From the NCBI GenBank assembly GCA_027923505.1, contig BROI01000017.1:248001-312000 (forward strand): DNA of 64,000 bases. The letters run 5' to 3'. Each line of letters opens with the position of its first letter. The first letter of the stretch is position 1. Shown here piece after piece: positions 1 to 8,378 of the stretch. Origin of the DNA: Mayamaea pseudoterrestris. Its lineage: Eukaryota > Bacillariophyta > Bacillariophyceae > Sellaphorales > Sellaphoraceae. The notes beneath the pieces were generated by a model. It did no database searches and was not told the origin of the DNA. It saw nothing but the letters and a program-made list of their open reading frames with translations. The position numbers and the translations under genes are program-made.

Positions 1-780
1 GGCATGCACCATGTACACATTGGCTGTCGCTGGACGTATTGGATCTTCCTGTGAGAGTATCGATGGTTCCGTCATGAACTGATAAAACTGATCGAGCTGG
101 TTTGACAACGAGGGAAACCTCATCATCTCTAATTTGTACGTGTTGGTTTTATTTCGTCGACGGACTGCGGCTGCCTGATTGACAACGACGGCTTTGTAGC
201 GTGGCTGCTGTCGCTCTGGAGAAATGTTTGTGTCTAACTCTCCTTTTGGGTCTTTTGTCGAACCAGTTTCCATGGCCTTCATCGTCGTATATTGCCGCGT
301 ACTTGTTGCCTGCTGCAATGGTTCCATGGGCAGCATTCTTTCCTCCGGTTCCTGTTCATGTCGCTCCAAAGCACTCATGACTACTGATCGTATCTGATTC
401 GCCATTAACGGATTGATTTGAAAGTCTCGTATGAGCATTTGCGAAACTTCGGCGGCATTCAAGCCTTGGCAGATGGCGAGCAAAGGACCAAATGAACCTT
501 GAACGGTGGTCGACGTTGATGAGTAGAGATTTAGAGCTTGGAGACTCTCTACAATAGTTACCTTTTCGTCTGCAGACCAATCATTTTGAATCAGTGCATC
601 ATAAAAAGGATCGGAGGCACTGGACAAGATGCAATTTGTTGATTGATGACGAAGAGAGCGTTTAGTAATTGGCGCTCCAAAACTTCTGTGGCTCGAATGA
701 CGAGCCTTGGTCGATATAGGCTGCAAATTCTTGAAAATTCGTGGAACTACAAACAATCCAATCCATAGCAACGGAATCAT
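1..780 (-). CDS. Unknown protein, C-terminus cut by window edge
   Basis: An uninterrupted minus-strand frame runs from an ATG at 780 off the left edge, giving the first 260 residues. An in-frame TAA lies about 115 bases upstream with no other ATG between, so this start is firm. The N-terminus (MIPLLWIGLFVVPRIF) is hydrophobic and then Ser/Arg-rich, which would fit an organelle or secretory leader, although no clear ASAFAP motif follows. Residues about 60-140 are helical-looking. The last visible stretch is basic (RRRNKTNTYK) and leads into a Leu/Phe-rich helix and a P-x-T-x-x-x-Y pattern (IRPATANVYMVHA). That end loosely recalls the SAM-like core-binding part of tyrosine recombinases, but no catalytic domain is visible and I do not assign a function. 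Confidence 0.7.
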   Translation of the reverse strand, partial: MIPLLWIGLFVVPRIFKNLQPISTKARHSSHRSFGAPITKRSLRHQSTNCILSSASDPFYDALIQNDWSADEKVTIVESLQALNLYSSTSTTVQGSFGPLLAICQGLNAAEVSQMLIRDFQINPLMANQIRSVVMSALERHEQEPEERMLPMEPLQQATSTRQYTTMKAMETGSTKDPKGELDTNISPERQQPRYKAVVVNQAAAVRRRNKTNTYKLEMMRFPSLSNQLDQFYQFMTEPSILSQEDPIRPATANVYMVHA

Positions 781-1046
781 GGGCGCTTTTGCTAGGTTTA
801 AAAGGCTTACTAGCCGCGAAGGAAGCGACGTTTGATCATAGATCCAGCTGGTCGAATGCTTGTCGCGTTTCAATCCAACTGAGTACCGAAAAGATTAGTT
901 GACGTTTTGTGCGCTTGTCACGCTTCCACGCAATGGCGCGCCTTTGACGAAAGATCCTTGCTGATGCGGTGACTCATACTTGGAGCATTGACAAGACCAC
1001 AGGCTCTCTTTATTCATCTTAATATACAAGGGCAACCCTGACTCTC

Positions 1047-2123
1047 ATGTCCTCGATGCTCCTCTCCTTTCGTGCTTCACGTCTACTAGTATTGAGTTTG
1101 CTTGGAACGTCTGCAACTCACCGTGTCGCTGCCGCCTTTGTCGTTCCAACAGTTTCTTCGGCGCTCGTCGGAAGCAGCAGCTTTTCTCGCTCGTATCCAT
1201 CATATTCCACTACATCAAGACTATTTTCTTCTCAAGAAAAGAAAGCAGAGGAACCGCAGCATACAATCAGTAGCGACAAGGAGCAAGAAATGTCAGTCGA
1301 ACTCTCGGAACTCCAAGCCGCCTACCAGACGCACCAACAAAACGCGCCCAGGCTCTCCCACGCGCAGGAGGTAAGAAGCCTTGTGGCGTACAATCACGGG
1401 TTTGCCGTACTGAGTACCTTTAGCAAGCACCATTCCGACTTTCCGGCGGGTGGCGTCGTGGCCTTTGCTCCCGATGAACAAGGAAGACCAATCATGGTCC
1501 TTTCCAACTTGAGCACGCACAAGCAAGACTTGAAAGTCAACAGCAAGTGTAGCTTGACAGTTGCTACCAAGGAATTCAAAGGATTGGCGGATGCCCGCGT
1601 CAATCTCATGGGGACTTGTCACGTTTTGGAGAGGGAAACGCCCGAGCACGCGCAAGCGAAGGAGTTTTTCCTCGCCAAGCATCCAGATAGTTTTTGGATC
1701 GAGTTTGGTGACTTTGATGTGATGCGAATGGATGTTGAACATGTTCGCTTCGTTGGAGGGTTTGCCCGCGTTGGAAGCATTTCTGCAGCCGACTATGCCA
1801 AGACGCAACCCGATTCCATTGCGGCGTTTGGCGGCCACGTGGCCAAGCACATGAACGACGATCACATGGAGGCAACCATTGCCATGGTGCAAGCCAATAT
1901 TCCAGGGATGAAAGATCCAAACAACAAGGTTACTTCTGCTGTCATTACATCGGTGGATTCCTTGGGCATGTACGTCAAGGTGACCCGCGAATCAGGCAGT
2001 GAACTGGGTCCGCAAACGTTCAAGGCCAGACTTCCGTTTCCTCGACAAGCCAAGGATCGAGGTGACGTCAAGGGTCTGATTGTTGAAATGACGCAGGCGT
2101 CTGCTCCGGCGGCAACGAGTTAG
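1047..2123 (+). CDS. Plastid HugZ/HOZ-like flavin-fold protein (PNPOx plus DUF2470)
   Basis: 358 residues. Residues 1-30 form a signal peptide ending in an AAFVVP motif, followed by a Ser-rich transit segment, which is typical diatom plastid targeting. Residues about 95-240 form a pyridoxamine-phosphate-oxidase-like FMN-binding split barrel (FAVLSTFSKHHSDFPAGGVV, then a beta-rich run with FWIEFGDFDVMRMDVEHVRF). Residues about 260-345 match the DUF2470 helical domain (HVAKHMNDDHMEA). This two-domain order is that of bacterial HugZ and plant HOZ1-type haem-degrading or tetrapyrrole-binding proteins. Enzyme activity is inferred from the family. The tail-to-tail neighbour encodes an RCC-reductase-like protein, also tetrapyrrole-related. 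A glutamyl-tRNA-reductase-binding role, known for a plant relative of this fold, is an alternative. Confidence 0.82.
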   Translation: MSSMLLSFRASRLLVLSLLGTSATHRVAAAFVVPTVSSALVGSSSFSRSYPSYSTTSRLFSSQEKKAEEPQHTISSDKEQEMSVELSELQAAYQTHQQNAPRLSHAQEVRSLVAYNHGFAVLSTFSKHHSDFPAGGVVAFAPDEQGRPIMVLSNLSTHKQDLKVNSKCSLTVATKEFKGLADARVNLMGTCHVLERETPEHAQAKEFFLAKHPDSFWIEFGDFDVMRMDVEHVRFVGGFARVGSISAADYAKTQPDSIAAFGGHVAKHMNDDHMEATIAMVQANIPGMKDPNNKVTSAVITSVDSLGMYVKVTRESGSELGPQTFKARLPFPRQAKDRGDVKGLIVEMTQASAPAATS

Positions 2124-2264
2124 TGAGTTTATTTTAAGAAAGGAGGCTACAAGAGGCCACGCGTGAGCAAGCTAGGAAGCCAGCTTTAATTTACGACAAT
2201 GAAACGATCATCTGTTGCGGCTATTAACAAACTTATCTTCAATGAACAGCAATAAGTTCTATAT

Positions 2265-3119
2265 TTAGCTACCTCCTCCAACGTAGGCTTCTGCCGTCGG
2301 TCCAGTATTGACTGCAGCAACCGTCCGGCCCAAGTCATCTCCAAGCGCATTCACTTGCTCCTGCAGCTGCGCTCGAAAGTAGAATTGTCGCAGCTTGTCG
2401 TCACGCATGTTGAAGGATCCCCGAGATCGAGCTGGAATCTGTGGCGCCGATTCAATCCACGCAAGGAAGCGATTTACATGATCGCAAGCAAGTCGCTCGG
2501 CGGTGGATGCGTCCAAACCACCGACGGCGAAGCGTGCCGGTGAATGCAAAAGGCGATGCTCAAACTCGATTGGCGGTGACAAGGCCTGTCCAGAAGCGTG
2601 CGCCTGCTTCCAAGCTGCTTGCACGTTTTCATTGTAGTAGGTTTGCAAGTATTGCGGGTCAGCTCCCATTACGTTTGGTCCGCGCGGAACATAGTCGGCC
2701 GTGACGTGGTAGCCATTCGAGCCGCTCCCAAACGTTAGCAGACAATGAGGAACATCGTAGCTTGGTCCCATCCAAACGTTCAAGGTCAAGTCTTCCTGCT
2801 GGCCGTCTTGGCGTGTCAAGTAGCTGACGCCAGTCAAGAATTGAGGATTGGCTTCCGACAGCCAAGCGGCTGTTCCCGATGCTCCACTCGATGACGACCA
2901 ACTAGACGCTCCAAAGCTATCGGTAAAATCTGTTACTTGCAGTCCAAGCTTTTGTGTCACTTGGTTGCAGAGTGAATCATGCAGTGGTCGGAGCGACATT
3001 TGAAGTGATGAGCATGAGGGAGACAATGCTTGTAGTTGCTGTGAGTTGCGCCATGATGGCGCGACAAAGGCTGTCGACGCTGACAAGCAGCCGTAGAGGA
3101 TAGCCGATCGAAGTCCCAT
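2265..3119 (-). CDS. Red chlorophyll catabolite reductase-like, plastid
   Basis: 284 residues, ATG at 3119. A signal peptide ends in STAFVAP, the canonical diatom plastid motif. The body resembles the RCC reductase family (plant ACD2, ferredoxin-dependent bilin reductase fold). The best marker is the run around residues 125-165, VPHCLLTFGSGSNGYHVTAD followed by YVPRGPNVMG and LQTYYNENVQAAW, matching the family's conserved pattern of a strand with LxFGS, then ADYxPR and LQxYY. The plant enzyme reduces a linear chlorophyll catabolite. Diatoms are not known to run the full plant pathway, so the substrate here may be another bilin or a photosensitising tetrapyrrole. It converges on the HugZ-like gene and shares a short divergent promoter with the VDE-like gene. 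Confidence 0.72.
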   Translation of the reverse strand: MGLRSAILYGCLSASTAFVAPSWRNSQQLQALSPSCSSLQMSLRPLHDSLCNQVTQKLGLQVTDFTDSFGASSWSSSSGASGTAAWLSEANPQFLTGVSYLTRQDGQQEDLTLNVWMGPSYDVPHCLLTFGSGSNGYHVTADYVPRGPNVMGADPQYLQTYYNENVQAAWKQAHASGQALSPPIEFEHRLLHSPARFAVGGLDASTAERLACDHVNRFLAWIESAPQIPARSRGSFNMRDDKLRQFYFRAQLQEQVNALGDDLGRTVAAVNTGPTAEAYVGGGS

Positions 3120-3340
3120 GTTTTTATAGACTACAAGGATTGGACACTTGCAAGTGAAAGGATCTTTGCGCCATGGTGACTGACGTTTGTCGTCGCGAAA
3201 CTTTTGCTCGACGTGTCACGCTTTGTCGCACTGTAACCACTACGACATCCGTTTTCGACTGTGAATCGCGCCATTCCACAATTTCGTTGATGGCTCCAAT
3301 CACGTCATTGAGGTGAAATCTTTAAACATTTGCCATCATT
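3120..3340. promoter_or_regulatory. Divergent promoter, RCCR-like and VDE-like genes
   Basis: Only 221 bases separate the start codons of two plastid-targeted genes on opposite strands, so both promoters and 5' UTRs must fit here. No TATA box stands out. Co-regulation is an inference from the spacing. Confidence 0.5.
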
Positions 3341-4585
3341 ATGAAGCTTCGACATGTTTATACCTCTATCATCTCACTGGGAATTGTCAGAGTTGATGGA
3401 TTTGCGCCTTTTCTGCCGATGAAACAGCAGACGCGACAGTCAATCGGTGCCTTCCATCCTCTTCAAATTCAAGCACATCAAAGTGATCAGCATGCCGATC
3501 GGCATTCACCATTTACATTCAAACTTAAGCCAGTAACAGCAACATCAAGCCGACAATACAACAAACATGGATTAGCGAGTACATTTCTCGCATTGTCTCT
3601 CATTTTCTCCTCCATCTTGTCGCCATTTCCAAGCTTTGCCGAAGAGCAACAGTATGATGGCTTTGCCAATTACGCCAAGGATAATCAAATGGAACAATCC
3701 GATGTTTCCTGCTTTGTCAAAAAGTGCGGAGATCAAACTCAGAAACTCTTTGCCAATCCGCGAGGTATCAAAGGTGTCGTTTGCCTCGGCAAGTGCAAGG
3801 GTGAGCAGTCATGCGCGACGCGCTGCTTCGCCGAGTATGGATCGGAACCACTCAACGACTGGTTGTCTTGTACGATTGAGGAAAACGAATGCGTCAAAGT
3901 GCCCAAAAACTTGGATAATTCCGCCGCAGACAAGGGATATCCAACGGCGATTCAAAATTTTGATCCAAAGTCATTGGTTGGCACTTGGTACAAGACGGAC
4001 GGTCTCAATCCAAACTATGACTTGTTTGACTGTCAATCGAACACGTTTCAACAAACGTCACCGAATGAACTTGACATGGGAATATTCTTTCGCGTCAAGC
4101 GACCAGCTGAATCTGGTGGAGGCTTCTGGGAGAATGCGCTTACGGAACACATGGTTGTGGACGAACCTTCCTCTGATCCGACAGTTTCGACAATGCATAC
4201 GTCGGGCAAAATGTACGGACTCACGTTTCAAGAGAATTGGTACATTTTGGGTGAATCAGATGGAAGTAAGGGAATTCCGCCATATAAGCTAGTTGCGTAC
4301 AAGGGCCACACGCTGCAGGGCAACTACGAGGGAGCCTTTGTCTATGCTAAGGAACGCATTCTCCCAGCTGCCGCCGTGCCGTCCGTCAAGGAAGCGGCAG
4401 CCAAGGCAGGCTTGGACTTTGACAAGTTTACGCGCATTGACAATACATGTCCCACGGGCAATGTATTGAATGACGCGCAAGCTGGAACTGGAACGTCGGG
4501 TACCGACTGGTTCGACTTGGTGGTTGGTGATGGCGGAGTATTGGAGTGGATATCACCAGGATGGAGAGGCGATTACAAAAAGTAA
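3341..4585 (+). CDS. Violaxanthin de-epoxidase-like protein (VDL type)
   Basis: 414 residues, ATG at 3341. It has tripartite targeting: a signal peptide with a GFAP motif (residues about 20-24), a basic stromal segment, then a second hydrophobic stretch at residues about 80-105 ending SFAEEQ, a thylakoid-lumen signal. The mature protein has the VDE Cys-rich domain (SCFVKKC, VCLGKC, SCATRC, LSCTIEENEC) and the lipocalin domain (GTWYKTDGLNPNYDLFDCQS, then FVYAKERILP and RIDNTC). Ten cysteines are visible against thirteen in plant VDE, and the plant Glu-rich C-terminal domain is missing. Both points favour the VDE-like (VDL) paralogues of diatoms, one of which makes neoxanthin from violaxanthin in fucoxanthin synthesis. 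Which paralogue this is cannot be decided here. Confidence 0.85.
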   Translation: MKLRHVYTSIISLGIVRVDGFAPFLPMKQQTRQSIGAFHPLQIQAHQSDQHADRHSPFTFKLKPVTATSSRQYNKHGLASTFLALSLIFSSILSPFPSFAEEQQYDGFANYAKDNQMEQSDVSCFVKKCGDQTQKLFANPRGIKGVVCLGKCKGEQSCATRCFAEYGSEPLNDWLSCTIEENECVKVPKNLDNSAADKGYPTAIQNFDPKSLVGTWYKTDGLNPNYDLFDCQSNTFQQTSPNELDMGIFFRVKRPAESGGGFWENALTEHMVVDEPSSDPTVSTMHTSGKMYGLTFQENWYILGESDGSKGIPPYKLVAYKGHTLQGNYEGAFVYAKERILPAAAVPSVKEAAAKAGLDFDKFTRIDNTCPTGNVLNDAQAGTGTSGTDWFDLVVGDGGVLEWISPGWRGDYKK

Positions 4586-4887
4586 CTAGTAATGATGCTT
4601 GCTATATCACTTGTTTATCCGTCATGCGCGTATAGATAGTTATGAATCAACAGCGTCCGCGAAAATTGCGACACTTGAATCACTACTTCCGATGAATCGA
4701 CAAAAGGTCACGAATGGTTTCTTCGCATGGCCTATGAATTGCAGCAAGGTTGAACGGTCGTTGCTTTACCTTATTTCAGTCTTTTCGGCTGTATGTAAAG
4801 AGGTTAATCAATATCCGAATCGCCACTTCGATGCTGGAGTCGATGCCGCAATATGCAGTGGCAAAGTGCCCTGTTCGTCGGACAAAT

Positions 4888-5391
4888 TCACAGCCTTAGA
4901 TTTGTCACCACGAAACCTTCATCTTCATCATCGTCGTCGTCAATGGGATCCGGAGGCGACTTGCGAATCCCGTGATGACGAAGGTCTTGCTGCAAGATAT
5001 GGTTGCTACTGATCGTCGCCACTGGAACACTTTGTCAAACTCGACCAGAGCGACTTGGCCTGCTTTGAAGTCACCAGGCGTATCGGCATCGTTATCAAGT
5101 AGTAAAGAAGGCAAATCCTGCGCACACAATACTTGATCGAATATCTTTGGCGACTCTGTTGACTCCCGTTCCCACGTTATAAACTCATCATAGGTCGCAG
5201 CTTTGTTTGCATCTGCCGATTGCTTGGCGTCTCGCCTTGACCATTGCCAATTGCCAGTGCATCACCTCCTGCAGTGGATCCTTAAATATCCTTGCCCATG
5301 CACTTCCACCTTTTGAGTTCCCTTGCCATGTAGCAAAGTCGTCAAACTTGTCACTAGCTTCAAACGGCGCATGTTCTGGATTTGATCGCAT
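4888..5391 (-). pseudogene. Decayed unknown gene
   Basis: Three consecutive pieces with protein-like composition follow one another on the minus strand but in different frames. The first starts at an ATG at 5391 and contains FDDFATWQGNSKGGSAWARI. The second contains AATYDEFITWERE and LPSLLLDNDADTPGDFKAGQ. The last contains DPIDDDDDEDEGFVV and ends at 4888. The frame changes are not flanked by convincing GT-AG sites, so small indels in a dead gene fit better than introns. I recognise no family. A live gene with very short introns, or sequence errors, are the alternatives. Confidence 0.4.
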
Positions 5392-5880
5392 GTTGTTCGT
5401 GCATCGTTCTTTCACGACTTTTCAATCACACAATTATCGATCCGTTTTCACACTCATGTCGCAGCGTGACAAGCTGACGCCAGCCGCGCGAATGCGCCGA
5501 ACGCGGGGAATTGCATCGCTGGTCACATGACAAACATGCTCGATATAACAAGCTGTCGAACGAAGAACCCAGTGAGCGCCTTATGGTGTCGATAATCAAG
5601 ATTGGACAGTGGTCGTAAAGTGATCGTTGATCGTGTCATCAGGCTACTCTGATTGAAAGTGTACGAAAGGACCGAACTGGACAATTATTCCACACTCCCG
5701 CCAGCAAGATTCCTGGCTTGGCGAGTCCACTGACTACAAATTCACCATCATCATTCCATTCTTCATCATCTCTTACCAGCTGAAAATATGGGCTCCTCGG
5801 CATCAACACTCTCGCTTTCATCTTTGCGGCGCTTTACGATATAGTCAAGAAGTCATGAGATTCCTTCCGTCGTGCAAATT

Positions 5881-6051
5881 TGCATTGACGATCACTCGAT
5901 CCACAGCAATTTCGACGACGATGCATCACTAATCGAAAACCAAAGAGACGAGACCCAGACTGGCAACGATTTTTGGTGGGACAAATCTGATTTTGCCACG
6001 GGGATTCCAACGGAAGAGGAAGACGAAGCTGTCCTGGTGCAGTGCGCATGA
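5881..6051 (+). pseudogene. Orphan coding fragment
   Basis: A 56-residue open stretch with an acidic, protein-like composition (DDHSIHSNFDDDASLIENQR, then DFWWDKSDFATGIPTEEEDE) ends at a TGA at 6051. Its frame is closed by a TAG at 5842-5844, just past a short ATG-led piece starting at 5788. It may be the last exon of a lost or unresolved gene. No family is recognised. Confidence 0.25.
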
Positions 6052-6738
6052 TGGAATATCCATTGTCGCTTGTCGCTTATCTGCACAAATTCTCCAAGCA
6101 TTGCTTCAGAAAAATACCTTTTCATACAGTTTTACATCGGAAAAGCCCATTTTGCCAGCCGCGTAAAATGTCACACTTCATAAAACAATCAATCATACTC
6201 ATACATTTTGTTATTGATGCTTTTTGTCTTGTTTTTCTAGCCATTAATGTGCGACTTTAACAGCATCCAAAGCATACGCATGCTCCTTTCGTGGTCTCCG
6301 ACAAGTGGGACCTTGTGCATGTCGGTGGCTCGTCACCTATCACCTACCGTAGGACTACGTAGTTTTGCCTGACTCATTGTGCGGGAGCCTTGCCAGGGCA
6401 TGGGCATTCTAGTGTAAGCTTTTTGACTTGGCTGTTTGGCCAAGGTCATGGAGTAGGCTTCCCGGCAGACCTTTTCTACATAGATGCCCTTGCACCTGTC
6501 AGTGGCAACTCGTTTTTGTTGGTGTGCTGATTGAAAGGTTTTGGGGAGCATCTGGCAGCGAATTTTTTATGTCGTGTCGCACTGAGTTCCAGTGCGACGC
6601 GTATCGGCAACGAAACGAGCCGAAGTCGCGCAGCAACGGAAAAGGAAGGCCGTCTCAAGTCTCAAGCCTCAAGCATGTCAGTAGAAGCGCTTCAATAATT
6701 CAATGATCTGCTTACCTTTAGTAAACTAGCAAGAAAGT

Positions 6739-8145
6739 ATGCTAACCAAGCCAGCCATGATGCGTAGTCGCTCGCATACATCGTCCGACGCTTGCAGCAG
6801 TCGGTCGAAACTCTTCCTTCCAGATCACCACGACGCAATCACCAAGGACGTTGCAGCGGGATGCGCAGTTACCATTGACGCTTTTTCCTACCAAAGCGAC
6901 GACGAGCCGCTTCGTGTCGTTCCATTTTTCGAGATTCAATCTCCGCTGGAAAAGAAGCGACGATTGGGACGCTACATTCGCAATGCTCATTCCTCGCGCG
7001 CCACGGCGAGCTATTCGCAGACTCCTTCCGAAAGTCGCTCACTGCGATTGCTACAATGGAGTTGCTTATTTCCCAGAGAAATCTGTTTCGAATTAGATCA
7101 AGAATGCCTATCTGGTGATTTGATTCTTTTTGACCCGACCGAGCCGCTACTCTACGGAGAATTGGACGGACGTCAAGATCCTATCCTTGTGCAAGCAGCG
7201 CATCTTTTCCATGTACTGCTTGAGGAGCATCGCTACATTTGCATGGCGCGCCGGGAAGCTGACGATGAAGACTTGAATGCTGCTGTTGACGAGACTCTTG
7301 GTTGCATAATAGCCTTGCTGCGCGAGTGTCCGTGCGTGGCGCAAGTTCTTTATCCGCTTCCGAGCGAGTTTTGGATGGATAAGAATGAATGCTTCTGCTT
7401 TCCGCTGGTTCATTTTTGCGTCACCAACTGTCTTGCAGGACTCTCGGCATGCTATCACGCCTTTCCAGAAGCAATAGGGTGTACAGTGCACGGTTGGCTG
7501 CCCCTTCACTTTGCTGCGAAACATTCCACTTATTCAGTTGTCCAGTTTTTGCTTGAAAGGTTTCCCAATGCCGCTCGTCGGACACACACTCGGACGCACA
7601 AGACGCCACTGCACATTGCCTGTCAGCGACATGATCCGAATGCCAAGAGTAGTATTATTCGAAGAATCATGCAGCAGTATCCAACGGCGCTTCAGCTTGC
7701 CGATCGACATGGCTGGGTTCCGGTGCATCATTTATGCGCATGCAAGTCGACTGATGTCTACTTGCTGCAAATGGTAATTGAAGCCAGTCCAACAACGATA
7801 CGAGCAACGACGCGTCAATTGGAGCTACCCTTACATATTTTTTGCCGCCAAGGATCTGCGCGAATCGATTCGATGCACTATTTGCTCAACTCGGTGCATG
7901 CTCCTTCGTTGCAAGCTAATGCAACGGATCTGGACCAAAATAACATTTTACACTGCATTGCGAATAACTCGAGTGCAACCGCTGATGCTGTAAAATATCT
8001 TCTTGCTGCGACTGCAAAAGGTAGATTTGGTCGAGAAAAGCTGTTGGAATGTCTAAATATGGACGGCGACAGGCCAATTGACATTGCCAAGAGGATGCCT
8101 ACTGGCGATGCAAAGTCAAACATTGATCAACTCTTAAGCACTTGA
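6739..8145 (+). CDS. Ankyrin-repeat protein, unit 1
   Basis: 468 residues from an ATG at 6739. The N-terminal 150 residues are Ser/Arg-rich without a recognised domain. From about residue 245 there are at least four ankyrin repeats with the usual TPLH-type cores: GWLPLHFAAKHSTYSVVQFL, KTPLHIACQRHD, GWVPVHHLCACKSTDVYLLQ, ELPLHIFCRQGS, then a looser NILHCIANNSS and a closing DRPIDIAKR. There is no signal peptide or membrane segment, so it is probably a cytosolic or nuclear adaptor. Ankyrin proteins of this layout form large lineage-specific families in diatoms. The gene converges on the secreted gene at 8379-10028, with 233 bases between the stop codons. Unit 2 carries a damaged copy, so this is the intact member. 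Confidence 0.82.
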   Translation: MLTKPAMMRSRSHTSSDACSSRSKLFLPDHHDAITKDVAAGCAVTIDAFSYQSDDEPLRVVPFFEIQSPLEKKRRLGRYIRNAHSSRATASYSQTPSESRSLRLLQWSCLFPREICFELDQECLSGDLILFDPTEPLLYGELDGRQDPILVQAAHLFHVLLEEHRYICMARREADDEDLNAAVDETLGCIIALLRECPCVAQVLYPLPSEFWMDKNECFCFPLVHFCVTNCLAGLSACYHAFPEAIGCTVHGWLPLHFAAKHSTYSVVQFLLERFPNAARRTHTRTHKTPLHIACQRHDPNAKSSIIRRIMQQYPTALQLADRHGWVPVHHLCACKSTDVYLLQMVIEASPTTIRATTRQLELPLHIFCRQGSARIDSMHYLLNSVHAPSLQANATDLDQNNILHCIANNSSATADAVKYLLAATAKGRFGREKLLECLNMDGDRPIDIAKRMPTGDAKSNIDQLLST

Positions 8146-8378
8146 GTACAATCATCTTCTGTGCGATTATGTGATGCAATAGACGGCCACCTGCCACAAT
8201 CGCATTAATGGTGACATATACATATGCACTATTAGCTCTACCTATTATGCAATTATTTTATGAACTTAAAAAGATTTATGATTGTCGTACGGTACGATTC
8301 TGCCTATTTCGTAGCTGCATCGCTGCCCAGCTATGCTGCTTCCAGCGTCAGCGGCAAAGGAATCGGCACGCACCATGA

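Larger units (their letters stand above)
4586..6645. other. Two-kilobase stretch without an intact gene
   Basis: No convincing complete gene lies between the VDE-like gene and the start of the duplicated segment. Two coding-looking pieces, listed separately, are broken into several frames. Around 5640-5820 both strands carry short open frames with protein-like composition, and I cannot choose between them. From 6052 to 6645 I see nothing. Confidence 0.5.

Noticed and set aside
1293-1892. A 199-codon minus-strand frame.
   Set aside because: Shadow of the HugZ-like gene; His-rich composition with no domain.
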